Positions 1-9,901 of a stretch of 9,901 nt of DNA are shown here, piece by piece. The stretch is from Nitrospinota bacterium. GTDB taxonomy: Bacteria > JADFOP01. How positions within the stretch are numbered: position 1 is the first letter of the stretch; every line of letters starts with the position of its first letter. The position numbers were made by a program, and so were the translations under genes. The notes under the pieces are model-generated. The model was not told the origin of the DNA. It was given only the letters and a program-made list of their open reading frames with translations, and made no database searches. The stretch covers positions 1-9,901 of the forward strand of contig JADFOP010000058.1 of the NCBI GenBank assembly GCA_022562795.1, given 5' to 3'.

Positions 1-44
1 GGCTCTCTCCGCCGGAAAGGCTCCACCCCTACATTCGCCCCGGT

Positions 45-1430
45 TCACCGCTTTGCCCGACGTAGCGCCCGGCGCACCTGACGGGCCACCTCCGACGGGG
101 CCGCAGAGCCCTCCGAGCGCTTGGCTGCAAGGCTCGCCTCGGCCGTCAGCTCCTCGGGCCGAACACCGGCCAGGGCCGGGTGGTGGCGGGCCAGCTCCTC
201 CGAGGAAAGGTCGGCCATGCCGAGGCCAGCCTCAAGGCAGGAGCGTACCAGGCGCCCGACAATAACATGAGCCTCCCTCATGGGAACCCCCGACTCCACA
301 AGGCGGTCTACGAGCTCCACAGCAGCCGGGAAGTCGGCCCCGGCCGCCTCGGCCATGCGTGCTTCGTCGACCTCGAGCCCCTCGATGCAGAGGACCGTCA
401 CGGCGAGGCAGGCATTCAATGTATCGGCGGCGTCGAAGGCCGGCTCTTTGTCCTCCTGGAGGTCACGGTTGTAGCTCAAAGGCAAGGCCTTGAGCACCGT
501 GAGCATGGCCACCAGACCGCCGAAAATCCGGCCCGTCTTTGCCCTGATGAGCTCCGGCGCGTCGGGGTTCTTCTTGTGCGGCATCAGGCTAGAGCCGGTG
601 CAGAGGGCGTCGGGCAGCCGCGCGAAGCCGAACTCCGCCGAGCACCAGAGGATCAGCTCCTCGGCGATGCGGGAGAGATGCGTCATGGCGAGCGCTGCGC
701 ACGAAAGGAACTCGACGACGAAGTCCCGGTCGGCCACCGCATCGATGCTGTTTGAGGCAACGGAGCGAAAGCCGAGCTCGCGGGCGACGAACTTCCTGTC
801 GATGGGCAAGCTCGTTCCCGCCAAGGCCGCCGCTCCCAGCGGCAGGACGTTGATGCGGCCTCGGCAATCGCCGAAGCGGGCCCGGTCGCGCTCCATGGCC
901 TCCCAGTGGGCCATGAGGTGGTGGGCCAAGGAGACCGGCTGGGCCCGCTGGAGGTGGGTGTAGCCGGGCATAACGGTCCCCATGTGCGCCTTGGCTTTCT
1001 TAGCCAGGGCGAGCTGAAGGGCCTCAATTCCTTGGACGACCTCATCGACCGCCTCCCTAAGATAGAGCCGAAGCGCAGTCGCCACCTGGTCGTTTCGTGA
1101 CCGGGCAGTGTGGAGCTTGCCTCCGACGGGGCCAATTGTCTCAATGAGGCCGGCCTCGACAGCCATGTGGATGTCCTCGTCGGAGGGGTCGAAGGCGAAG
1201 GACCCCTCGGCGATCTCCCGCCCGATGGTCTTCAGACCATTCTCAATCTGGCGGGCCTCACCGGCTTTGAGCAGCCCCACCTTCTTTAACATCCGGGCGT
1301 GGGCGATCGAGCCGGCGATGTCGTGGCGGGCGAGCTTGCGGTCGAAGCCGATGCTCGATGTGAATTCCTCGATAAGCGGATCTGTCGGCTCTGCAAACCG
1401 CCCTGCCCATGCCTTTTGCTTCTTCGCCAT
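45..1430 (-). CDS. argH: Argininosuccinate lyase
   Basis: Cleaves argininosuccinate to arginine and fumarate, the last step of arginine synthesis; a cytosolic homotetramer in characterised members. The 461-residue length is standard. The N-terminus KAWAGRF is typical. The three conserved regions of the fumarase/aspartase superfamily are present: HTARSRNDQ (107-115), GYTHLQRAQP (156-165) with the catalytic base His159, and the signature GSSLMPHKKNPD (279-290) with the mobile-loop catalytic serine pair 280-281. The C-terminal part, about 365-461, is the usual helical domain ending in a basic tail. No key residue is missing. Composition matches the GC-rich host. It lies beyond the pyr operon and is separated from it by a plus-strand gene, so it probably has its own promoter. 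The link to the neighbours is metabolic: carbamoyl phosphate made by CarAB also supplies arginine synthesis. Downstream (1-44) no gene is visible. Confidence 0.98.
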   Translation of the reverse strand: MAKKQKAWAGRFAEPTDPLIEEFTSSIGFDRKLARHDIAGSIAHARMLKKVGLLKAGEARQIENGLKTIGREIAEGSFAFDPSDEDIHMAVEAGLIETIGPVGGKLHTARSRNDQVATALRLYLREAVDEVVQGIEALQLALAKKAKAHMGTVMPGYTHLQRAQPVSLAHHLMAHWEAMERDRARFGDCRGRINVLPLGAAALAGTSLPIDRKFVARELGFRSVASNSIDAVADRDFVVEFLSCAALAMTHLSRIAEELILWCSAEFGFARLPDALCTGSSLMPHKKNPDAPELIRAKTGRIFGGLVAMLTVLKALPLSYNRDLQEDKEPAFDAADTLNACLAVTVLCIEGLEVDEARMAEAAGADFPAAVELVDRLVESGVPMREAHVIVGRLVRSCLEAGLGMADLSSEELARHHPALAGVRPEELTAEASLAAKRSEGSAAPSEVARQVRRALRRAKR

Positions 1431-1508
1431 GAAATAATCCTTACCTGCCTTCTACAACCCGTTGAGAAAAAACCTTCATCACGTTGGTGCCAATATACAG
1501 GATGTGGT
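1431..1508. promoter_or_regulatory. Divergent intergenic region between argH and the small plus-strand gene
   Basis: This 78-nt, comparatively AT-rich spacer must hold the start signals for two divergent genes. On the minus strand, TTGGCA (1493-1488) could be a -35 element for argH, but no convincing -10 follows at 16-18 nt. On the plus strand, TATACA (1494-1499) resembles a -10 but has no matching -35. I saw no arginine-operator-like palindrome or riboswitch. The promoter function is inferred from gene orientation. Confidence 0.3.
1438..1442 (-). promoter_or_regulatory. Shine-Dalgarno of argH
   Basis: AAGGA on the minus strand lies 7 nt before the ATG at 1430. This good spacing supports the chosen argH start. 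Confidence 0.6.
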
Positions 1509-1805
1509 ATGGTTAGTACACACACGCCTAAGGTCGCACCTTTGAATGCCGCGGAAATATATCAAAGAATGGACGAGCCTGCCAAAGAGAAAGAGGGAAT
1601 CAAATCCTTGAGGGGGAAGACGAACGACCCTAAAAGGGAACGGCTCCTTGATCTCATCAAGGCCCGTGAGGTGCTGGCCGCCGAGGGAGGGTGCGAGCCA
1701 ATGATACCGGGCCTGACCCGCCAGAAGCACATCTCCGAGATGCGCCATCGGGGCGCCTCCGAAGAATACATCACCTCTATCTACGAGTCGGTGGAGAAAG
1801 AATAG
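1509..1805 (+). CDS. Small hypothetical protein, 98 residues
   Basis: I do not recognise this protein. It is the only credible gene on the plus strand, divergent from argH (78 nt between starts) and convergent with the methyltransferase-like gene (24 nt between stops). It is hydrophilic and rich in Lys, Glu and Arg, with no membrane segment or signal peptide. Predicted helices include residues about 42-58 (PKRERLLDLIKAREVLA) and the C-terminal end (about 70-98, with RQKHISEMRHRGASEEY). One Cys (62) argues against a zinc site. ATG 1509 has AGGA (1499-1502) six nt upstream; ATG 1569 (78 residues) is the alternative. The second half uses GC-ending codons like the host, and the minus-strand frames opposite give implausible proteins, so it is probably a real gene. 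The frame is also open upstream across argH, but that part is antisense shadow. Confidence 0.6.
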   Translation: MVSTHTPKVAPLNAAEIYQRMDEPAKEKEGIKSLRGKTNDPKRERLLDLIKAREVLAAEGGCEPMIPGLTRQKHISEMRHRGASEEYITSIYESVEKE

Positions 1806-1829
1806 ACCCTCATCAACCTACCGCAAAAC

Positions 1830-2270
1830 CTACAACCACCGCCTGACGCGATTTTTGTAGTCCAGGTACGCCTGGCCGAACTGTCGCTCCAGGTTTCTCT
1901 CCTCGCGGGGGATGTGCGAAGCATTCATCGTGAGTGCAAACGCAATAGGTGCGAGAAACCACGGGAGGGTCCCCAGGTAGACGGCGATCCCCGAGAGAAC
2001 GACGGTGAGGCTTACATACATCGGGCTTCGGCTGAACCGAAAGGGACCGTCCACTACGAGGGCCGTCGGTGTGTCGAACGTATCGATCGGCGTGCGCGCC
2101 CTCTTAAATAAGAGGACAGACCAGACCGCAAGCACCATACCTGCCCCGATGAGGACCAGGCCAATCCGGTGATAAGACAAACTAATGATACGGATGTTTG
2201 GAAGGAGATATTCCAATCCCCAGGCTGCGCCCAGGTAGAGTACACCAACTATCGGTGGAATGACCCGCAA
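1830..2270 (-). CDS. Isoprenylcysteine carboxylmethyltransferase-family membrane protein
   Basis: A 146-residue integral membrane protein of the ICMT/PEMT superfamily, whose members methylate small or lipid-linked substrates with S-adenosylmethionine. The bacterial substrate is generally unknown, and none can be inferred here. There are about four hydrophobic segments (roughly 4-22, 35-55, 86-100 and 102-116). The family signature is clear: VVDGPFRFSRSPMYVS (72-87), then PREERNLERQFG (121-132) and YLDYKNRVRRW (135-145), the usual Glu-Glu / Phe-Gly / Tyr / Arg-Arg-Trp ending. The start is TTG at 2270: an in-frame TAG lies only three codons upstream (2277-2279), and AGGGG (2281-2285) is correctly placed. 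The gene begins 22 nt after pyrD, so it is probably the last gene of the operon, but no pathway link to pyrimidines is evident. Its 5' part is less GC-rich (25/60 at 2161-2220) than pyrD. Confidence 0.88.
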   Translation of the reverse strand: MRVIPPIVGVLYLGAAWGLEYLLPNIRIISLSYHRIGLVLIGAGMVLAVWSVLLFKRARTPIDTFDTPTALVVDGPFRFSRSPMYVSLTVVLSGIAVYLGTLPWFLAPIAFALTMNASHIPREERNLERQFGQAYLDYKNRVRRWL

Positions 2271-2280
2271 GAAAAACTAT

Positions 2281-2285
2281 CCCCT
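2281..2285 (-). promoter_or_regulatory. Ribosome binding site that decides the TTG start
   Basis: AGGGG on the minus strand, 10 nt before the TTG at 2270 and within the 22-nt spacer after pyrD. With the in-frame stop just upstream, it makes TTG the best start for the membrane methyltransferase-like gene. Confidence 0.55.
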
Positions 2286-2292
2286 GCTCGAT

Positions 2293-3237
2293 CTAAACCT
2301 CTAGCGCCCCTACGAGGTCGGTGACTTTTTTGACACGGTGGCGGCGGCAGTAGGCTTCGATGCCGGCGACGACCTCCTCGCAAGCACGTGGGTTGGCGAA
2401 GTTTGCGGTGCCGACCTGGACTGCGCTCGCCCCGACGAGGAGAAATTCGACGGCGTCCTCGCCCGTCATAATGCCGCCGATGCCGATGACAGGCGCCTCG
2501 ACGGCGCGGGCGACCTCCCAGACCATCCGCAACGCAACAGGCTTGATGGCGGGCCCCGAGAGGCCCCCGGTGACGCTTGAGAGTTCGGGCTTGCGCTTTT
2601 CCACGTTGACGGCCATCCCAAGGATGGTGTTGATGACCGATAGCGCGTCGGCCCCGGCCTCGACGGCGGCCCTGGCGGTCTCGGTAATGTCGGTCACGTT
2701 GGGCGAGAGCTTGACGATGAGGGGTTTATCAGGAGCGGCGCGCCGGGCGGCGGCCACGAAGCGGTGGGTCTCTCTGGGATCGTGAGCGATCTCGAAGCCT
2801 CCCTTATCGATATTGGGGCAAGAGATGTTGGCCTCCAGGGCGGCCACCCCCTCCATGGCCCCGAGGCGGCGGGCCACGGCGGTGAACTCCCTAAGAGTGT
2901 GGCCGTAGAAGTTTGCGACCACTGGAACCCCGACGCTGGTAAGCAGCGGGAGCTTGTCGCGCTCGAAGGCCCTGACCCCGATGTTCTGCAGCCCGATCGA
3001 GTTGAGCATCCCTGCGGCCGTCTCGGCGATCCTCGACGGAACGTTGCCAGCGCGGGGCCTAAGCCCCAGGCCCTTGGTGCAGATGGCCCCCAGGGCGGCG
3101 AGGTTCATATACGGCATGGCCTCGTCACCGTAGCCAAAGGTGCCGCTCGCGGCCATGACCGGGTTTTTGAGCTTAATCCCAGCTATCTCGACCGTTAGAT
3201 CGGGCGCGATGGGGCTCTCAGTAGTGGGCTGATCCAT
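2293..3237 (-). CDS. pyrD: Dihydroorotate dehydrogenase, class 1B catalytic subunit
   Basis: FMN enzyme of the cytosol that oxidises dihydroorotate to orotate, the fourth step of UMP synthesis. It is NAD+-linked through PyrK. The 314-residue TIM barrel shows KNPVMAASGTFGYGDE (24-39), TKGLGLRPRAGN (54-65), IGLQNIGV (81-88), the catalytic Cys140 in NISCPN (137-142), KLSPNVTDI (176-184) and the FMN phosphate-binding loops GGLSGPAIKP (224-233) and GIGGIMTGEDA (252-262). An active-site Cys instead of Ser, plus the adjacent pyrK, marks class 1B rather than the membrane class 2 enzyme. The ATG at 3237 has a strong GGAGGT eight nt upstream. It begins 20 nt inside pyrK. A small membrane-protein gene follows 22 nt after the TAG. 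The product should not be confused with dihydropyrimidine dehydrogenase, which shares this fold but occurs in a different context. Confidence 0.97.
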   Translation of the reverse strand: MDQPTTESPIAPDLTVEIAGIKLKNPVMAASGTFGYGDEAMPYMNLAALGAICTKGLGLRPRAGNVPSRIAETAAGMLNSIGLQNIGVRAFERDKLPLLTSVGVPVVANFYGHTLREFTAVARRLGAMEGVAALEANISCPNIDKGGFEIAHDPRETHRFVAAARRAAPDKPLIVKLSPNVTDITETARAAVEAGADALSVINTILGMAVNVEKRKPELSSVTGGLSGPAIKPVALRMVWEVARAVEAPVIGIGGIMTGEDAVEFLLVGASAVQVGTANFANPRACEEVVAGIEAYCRRHRVKKVTDLVGALEV

Positions 3238-4077
3238 CCCAGTTGACCTCCAGGGCGTTGAAGACAGAGCCTTCGATACAGGCCCGCTCGTATCGGCCCC
3301 CGTTTGCCTCTGGCTGGCCCCGCTTGCCGCCGCGAATGTTCACGACACAGCCGAGGCAGATGCCGAACCCGCAGGCCATGCGGGCCTCCAGCGAGGCCTG
3401 GCAAGGAACCTTGTGACTCCCTGCGAGGGAGGCCACGGCCCGAAGCATCCCCTCGGGGCCGCAGGCGTAGAGCATGAGGCCGTCCTCCTGGCCGCTACGG
3501 ACGGCGAGCAGGCCCGCAAGGGCGTCGGTCACGCGCCCCTGCACTCCGAGGGAGCCGTCTTCGGTGGTGACCAGAACCGGGCACCCGACCGCTTCGAACG
3601 CCTCCCGATAGACTATCTGTTCGTGGGTGCGCGCACCAAAGATGAGCAGGGGCTCGATAGTACTATCGTCCCGGCGGCGCCGATTGGCCTTCTCTATTGC
3701 GCGGGCGAGTAGCAGCACGGAGGCTAGGCCCACCCCGCCGGCCACGATTACCGCCCGCCTGGTAGCCCGAGGCACAGTGAACGAGTTTCCCAGGGGGCCT
3801 AGCACCTCCAGCTCGTCGCCGGGGGCGAGGCCCGCCATTAGGCGGGTTATCTTGCCGATGATGTGGTAGAAGAAGTCGACGATCGGCGGGCCGTCGTCGG
3901 CACCGGCGCGGATGTCGAAGATGGCGAAGGCCCGGGGAAGGAGAGGGTCGAGCCTCCCAGGGGCGCGCAGCATGACGAACTGGCCCGGACGGACGGCTTC
4001 CGGCCCGAAGGGGCTCTCCAGCGTCAGCAGGTAGTAGCCCCCACCGAGCTCTCTGTTGGCGACGACACGGGCGCGGA

Positions 4078-4081
<4 letters not shown>
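3218..4081 (-). CDS. pyrK: Dihydroorotate dehydrogenase electron-transfer subunit (FAD, 2Fe-2S)
   Basis: Partner of class 1B PyrD. It passes electrons from the PyrD flavin through a [2Fe-2S] cluster and FAD to NAD+. The 287-residue protein has a ferredoxin-reductase FAD domain with RAFAIFDI (50-57) and [14 protein letters not shown] (76-89), an NAD domain with [15 protein letters not shown] (113-127) and YACGPEGML (205-213), and a C-terminal cluster domain with Cys237, Cys242, Cys245 and Cys268. The spacing C-x4-C-x2-C is standard. The 22-residue gap to the last Cys is longer than in the forms I know, because of a Gly/Arg-rich insert around 250-265. The ATG overlaps the carB TGA by 4 nt (ATGA), with GGAG at 4087-4090 five nt upstream. 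The 3' end overlaps pyrD by 20 nt, which fits stoichiometric synthesis of the PyrD/PyrK complex. Confidence 0.96.
3246..3251 (-). promoter_or_regulatory. Strong Shine-Dalgarno of pyrD inside pyrK
   Basis: GGAGGT on the minus strand lies 8 nt before the pyrD ATG and within the pyrK coding sequence. It supports the start at 3237 despite the 20-nt overlap, and suggests that pyrD is translated efficiently in its own right as well as by coupling. Confidence 0.8.
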
Positions 4082-7342
<3,261 letters not shown>

Positions 7343-7359
<17 letters not shown>

Positions 7360-8290
7360 GATGTCTTACGCTCGTCCGCTCCAACTTGTCTAAAACTTCT
7401 TTAATATTTTTGTATGTTTTTGGAGAATACGTTGGGCTGTCAAATTTACTTGATACTATGTCGTCATATGCCTTTACATAATGCGAAATCGTTCGATCTG
7501 TTGTAAAGACATCGACATAAGGCAAGGCTTCTATATGATTGAAATCACCGACTACGTCCGAAGGACGTGGTTTTGTCCGAGTATCTCTTATCAATACGTG
7601 GAAGATTTCAAAACTTAACCGGCGGCTTGGGCATACAGCAGGATTCTTATAAAGGTATTTAGCGAAACTCAACCTAATGTCTTCGCCATCAAGTTCATGA
7701 TGGCTATTTATCCTTCCGCCTGTTAAACCCTGAACAACCTTGTCATATAAAAGTTCTTTTGTTGCAGTGAGAACATTTGGAAACCTTTGAATCGTTTCTC
7801 TATCTTTGCGAATCAAATCCTCATACCTGTCAAATAGAACTTTATGGTGAGCAACAAGGTCAAAACCATTTAACTTCTGCCCATACATTTGGTCCCAAAT
7901 CATTTCAGATAATGACTTGGAACGGTAATAGTTTCGTACTTCTCTAGATACATCTACAAGAGTATCTATGTAACTTCGTACAAACGGGTCTATTGGCTTA
8001 CAATACTCTCCTTGAGAATATTGTATAAATGCAACATCTAGCTCATCTTTTTTCAAAGATGAGATATTTATCCATACGTGTGGCAAGTTCTCAAGATAAT
8101 TACATCTGCTCATCACATTCGATTGACCTTCGCTGTAAAGTGGCCTCGTCATTTCATCTATATGAATAAACGAATAAACTAGCTTTGCATCGTGATCGAG
8201 CAGAAAATCGTTGAAGCGATTGATTGTTTCAACTGAGATCGAATTATCAGCAAGTGAATTTAAATCTTTGCTATCAAGATATATTAACAT
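7343..8290 (-). CDS. Uncharacterised PIN-like nuclease-fold protein inserted between carA and carB
   Basis: I cannot name this 315-residue protein's family. The pattern resembles PIN-like metal-dependent RNases. A first strand is followed by Asp6 ([10 protein letters not shown]), Glu46 ends a second strand (SFIHIDE), and a C-terminal block holds Asp245, Asp249, His252, Pro257, Asp260 and Asp265 ([19 protein letters not shown], then TTDR). Residues about 65-240 are largely helical and charged, and would be a long insertion between the two halves of the fold; classical VapC toxins are only about 130-150 residues. No signal peptide or membrane segment is seen. Codons strongly favour A/T at third positions, unlike all neighbours. 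The ATG at 8290 has a weak GGAA (8298-8301) upstream and lies 44 nt after carA. The TGA overlaps the carB start by 17 nt, so it should be co-transcribed with the operon. No antitoxin-like partner lies beside it. The coding call is firm; the PIN assignment is inference from motif spacing only. Confidence 0.85.
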
Positions 8291-8300
8291 AATGCTTTTC
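7377..8300. other. AT-rich segment, likely horizontally acquired, inside the car operon
   Basis: Base composition changes abruptly here. Hand counts give 21/60 G+C at 7441-7500 and 20/60 at 8041-8100, against 34/60 at 5041-5100 (carB) and 41/60 at 8761-8820 (carA). The edges are approximate: high GC resumes at about 7370-7380 on the left and about 8300 on the right. The segment contains one gene and no transposase, integrase, tRNA or clear terminal repeats, and I found no target-site duplication. It separates carA from carB, which are usually adjacent. Acquisition by recombination, or loss of the mobile functions, is inferred. Confidence 0.7.
8042..8063 (-). repeat. Perfect 9-bp hairpin with GAAA loop inside the PIN-like gene
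   Basis: CTCATCTTT (8042-8050) and AAAGATGAG (8055-8063) are exact reverse complements around 4 nt. Read in the mRNA sense (minus strand), the loop is GAAA, a GNRA-type tetraloop. The hairpin lies in frame in the coding sequence, where it encodes SSLKKDE (residues 77-83). It may be incidental or may affect mRNA folding; nothing else supports a function. Confidence 0.4.
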
Positions 8301-8306
8301 CGGGTA

Positions 8307-8330
8307 GTCGGGGTCGCCCCTGACCCCGAC
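8307..8330. repeat. Perfect 9-bp inverted repeat between carA and the inserted gene
   Basis: GTCGGGGTC (8307-8315) and GACCCCGAC (8322-8330) are exact reverse complements around a 6-nt loop (8316-8321). The hairpin begins 4 nt after the carA TAA and ends 16 nt before the start of the AT-rich gene. It is GC-rich like the host, not like the insert. No T-run follows it in the direction of transcription, so it is not a standard intrinsic terminator. It could be a pause or mRNA-protecting hairpin for carA, a small interspersed palindromic repeat, or a boundary or target of the inserted segment. The sequence does not decide between these. Confidence 0.75.
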
Positions 8331-8334
8331 GCCT

Positions 8335-9471
8335 TTATCCCCTCCTCTCCTCCATCGCCTCGATGAAGCGGTCGAAGAGGTAGCTGGCGTCGTGGGGGCC
8401 GGGGGAGGCCTCGGGGTGGTACTGGACGGAGAAGACCGGTCTCGTCCGGTGCCGGAGACCTTCGCAGGTCCCGTCGTTCAGGTTCACGTGGGTGAGCTCC
8501 AGCTCTTCCGGCAGTGTCTCTATGTCAACGGCGAAGCCGTGGTTCTGGCTCGTAATCTCGACCTTCTCGGTGGTGAGGTCCTTGACCGGCTGGTTGGCCC
8601 CCCTGTGGCCGAACTTGAGCTTGAAGGTCTTCGCGCCGAGCGCGAGCGCCATAATCTGGTGGCCGAGGCATATTCCAAATAGGGGTTTGTCCAGCTTATC
8701 CAGCAAGGCCGCCACCGTCTCGGCGGCATACGGCACGCCGGTCGGGTCGCCGGGGCCGTTGGAGAGGAAGATGCCGTCGAAGGTCTCGGCCCTCTCCAGG
8801 AGCCACTCGGCCGAGGCGGTGGCCGGCGCCACCTGGACGTCGCAGCCGCGAGCCACGAGGTTTCTCAGGATGTTTTGCTTGATGCCGTAGTCGAAGGCCA
8901 CCACCCGGTGGCGGGCTTCACCTGGGCCGGCGTAGCCGTCCTTCAAACTCCAGAGAGCCTGCTCCCAGCCGTAGGGCTCCTGGCAGGTGACTTCCCGGAC
9001 GAGGTCCCTTCCGATCAGGGAGGGCACGGCCCTGGCCTTCTCCATCAGTGAGCCCCGGTCGAGGTCCACCGACGACAGCACCCCGTCCATGGCCCCGACC
9101 GTCCGGATGTGCTTGGTCAGAGCCCGGGTGTCGATGCCCTCAATTCCAACGATGCCCCAGGCTTTCAAGTAAGCGTCGAAGCTCATCCGGGAGCGCCACG
9201 AGGAAGGCGCCCTGGAGGCCTCCCGAACGATGAAGCCCTCCACCTGGGGTCGGGCCGACTCGAAGTCTTCCTCGTTGCAGCCGACGTTGCCGATCAAAGG
9301 GTAGGTCATGGCGACGATCTGGCCCTTGTATGAGGGGTCGGTCGTAATCTCCTGGTAACCGGTCATGGAGGTGTTGAAGACCACCTCGCCCGTGGCCTCT
9401 CCGAGGGCCCCGAGGGCCCGGCCCTCGAAGATCATCCCGTCTTTGAGCGCCAGGATGGCCTTCTCGCTCAT
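8335..9471 (-). CDS. carA: Carbamoyl-phosphate synthetase small (glutaminase) subunit
   Basis: Hydrolyses glutamine and channels the ammonia to CarB for carbamoyl phosphate synthesis, which feeds both pyrimidine and arginine pathways. The protein has 378 residues, normal for the family. The N-terminal CPSase domain (about 1-150) includes [11 protein letters not shown] and DPSYKGQI. The C-terminal class I amidotransferase domain has [10 protein letters not shown] (194-203), SNGPGDP (237-243), the nucleophile Cys268 in FGICLGHQ, and His352/Glu354 in QYHPEA, so the Cys-His-Glu triad is intact. I chose the ATG at 9471 because the protein then begins [12 protein letters not shown], as the family does. 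The frame stays open for 62 more codons upstream, but this overlaps pyrC and does not resemble CarA. The ribosome site is only a weak purine run (AAAAGAG). pyrC ends 19 nt upstream. Downstream, instead of carB, comes an unrelated AT-rich gene. Confidence 0.97.
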   Translation of the reverse strand: MSEKAILALKDGMIFEGRALGALGEATGEVVFNTSMTGYQEITTDPSYKGQIVAMTYPLIGNVGCNEEDFESARPQVEGFIVREASRAPSSWRSRMSFDAYLKAWGIVGIEGIDTRALTKHIRTVGAMDGVLSSVDLDRGSLMEKARAVPSLIGRDLVREVTCQEPYGWEQALWSLKDGYAGPGEARHRVVAFDYGIKQNILRNLVARGCDVQVAPATASAEWLLERAETFDGIFLSNGPGDPTGVPYAAETVAALLDKLDKPLFGICLGHQIMALALGAKTFKLKFGHRGANQPVKDLTTEKVEITSQNHGFAVDIETLPEELELTHVNLNDGTCEGLRHRTRPVFSVQYHPEASPGPHDASYLFDRFIEAMEERRG

Positions 9472-9490
9472 GTCTCGCTCTTTTCTTGAC

Positions 9491-9901
9491 TCACAGCACC
9501 ACGCCGCCCTCGGCCGTGTAGACGACCCGACCGTCAACAATCGTCGCCAAGACCCGGCCTTTGACCTTCCATCCAGCGAAGGGGGTGTTTCGGCCCCTGG
9601 AGTAGAACCGCTCAGGCTCGACCGTCCAGGCTTCTTCCGGGTTAAAGACCACCACATCGGCCGGCGACCCGACGGACAAGGTCCCGGCGGGAAGGCCCAG
9701 GCAGCGGGCCGGCCCCAAGGTCAGGCGCTCGACGGCCTCAGGGAGGCCCATGAGGCCTTCCTCGACGAGCCGGAGCACCAACGGCAGGGCCGTCTCGAGG
9801 CCCACGACGCCGAAAGCCGCCTGGTCAAACTCGACCTCCTTCTCCGCCTCCGCGTGAGGGGCGTGATCAGTGGCCACAGCGTCGATAACCCCCTCGGCCA
9901 G
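9491..9901 (-). CDS. pyrC: Dihydroorotase, type I (C-terminal part; gene runs off the right edge)
   Basis: Zinc enzyme of the cytosol that reversibly cyclises N-carbamoyl-L-aspartate to L-dihydroorotate, the third step of UMP synthesis. The frame is open to the window edge, so only the last 136 codons are visible and the start is missing. The first visible stretch contains ATDHAPH, the metal-site/catalytic Asp motif of the amidohydrolase family. It is followed by [11 protein letters not shown], then the C-terminal signature [13 protein letters not shown] and [11 protein letters not shown]...TIVDGRVVY, which are typical of Bacillus-type (type I) dihydroorotases. The TGA stop is 19 nt before the carA start, so the two genes are very probably co-transcribed. 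A GTG codon at 9877 could look like a start, but it lies inside the conserved metal motif and is internal. Allantoinase or hydantoinase are related alternatives; the car-pyr neighbourhood makes dihydroorotase much more likely. Confidence 0.95.
   Translation of the reverse strand: MAEGVIDAVATDHAPHAEAEKEVEFDQAAFGVVGLETALPLVLRLVEEGLMGLPEAVERLTLGPARCLGLPAGTLSVGSPADVVVFNPEEAWTVEPERFYSRGRNTPFAGWKVKGRVLATIVDGRVVYTAEGGVVL

Noticed and set aside
1-44. A gene fragment or terminator downstream of argH
   Set aside because: Only 44 nt are visible. No convincing stem followed by a T-run and no coding signal is present.
1806-1829. Bidirectional terminator between the convergent genes
   Set aside because: The 24-nt gap contains no inverted repeat or T-run that would support one.
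7685-7704. A 7-bp perfect inverted repeat (GCCATCA / TGATGGC, 6-nt loop) inside the AT-rich gene
   Set aside because: It is short enough to be expected by chance in a gene of this length, lies in coding sequence and has no other supporting signal.
9472-9657. A 62-codon N-terminal extension of the carA frame
   Set aside because: It lies entirely over the 3' end of pyrC and its upstream spacer, reads as an Arg/Ser-rich out-of-frame translation, and the CarA family begins at the ATG at 9471.

Overview
The window is a chromosomal segment of a GC-rich bacterium. It carries most of a de novo pyrimidine biosynthesis operon, followed by the arginine gene argH. The pyrimidine genes are transcribed leftward (minus strand) in the order pyrC (partial, entering from the right edge), carA, an unrelated AT-rich gene, carB, pyrK, pyrD, and a small membrane methyltransferase-like gene. 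Beyond a small plus-strand gene lies argH, also leftward. A class 1B dihydroorotate dehydrogenase (PyrD with the iron-sulfur flavoprotein PyrK) in one cluster with pyrC-carA-carB is an arrangement of Firmicutes, Deltaproteobacteria-like lineages and several uncultured phyla. It differs from the quinone-linked class 2 enzyme of E. coli. The phylum cannot be fixed from this alone.

Layout from right to left: 9901-9491 is the C-terminal part of a type I dihydroorotase. 9471-8335 is carA, the glutaminase subunit of carbamoyl-phosphate synthetase. 8334-8291 is a short spacer with a perfect 9-bp inverted repeat. 8290-7343 is a 315-codon AT-rich gene that looks like a divergent PIN-fold nuclease. 7359-4078 is carB, the synthetase subunit. 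4081-3218 is pyrK and 3237-2293 is pyrD. 2270-1830 is an isoprenylcysteine methyltransferase-family membrane protein. 1509-1805 on the plus strand is a 98-residue hypothetical protein. 1430-45 is argH. All the pyrimidine junctions are tight: 19 nt for pyrC-carA, a 4-nt ATGA overlap for carB-pyrK, and a 20-nt overlap for pyrK-pyrD. The one exception is carA-carB, where the foreign-looking gene sits.

The genes fit together functionally. CarA and CarB make carbamoyl phosphate, the shared precursor of pyrimidines and arginine. PyrC closes carbamoyl-aspartate to dihydroorotate, and PyrD with PyrK oxidises this to orotate using NAD+. ArgH performs the last step of arginine synthesis. pyrB, pyrE and pyrF are not in the window.

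The point of most interest is the AT-rich gene inserted between carA and carB. Two lines counted by hand were 35% and 33% GC, against 57-68% in carB and carA. It keeps the operon direction, ends inside the carB start region (17-nt overlap), and carries acidic residues spaced as in PIN-like nucleases. It looks like a recently acquired single-gene cargo in a housekeeping operon, and carB translation may now depend on it. I saw no tRNA, rRNA, CRISPR array or recognisable insertion sequence.
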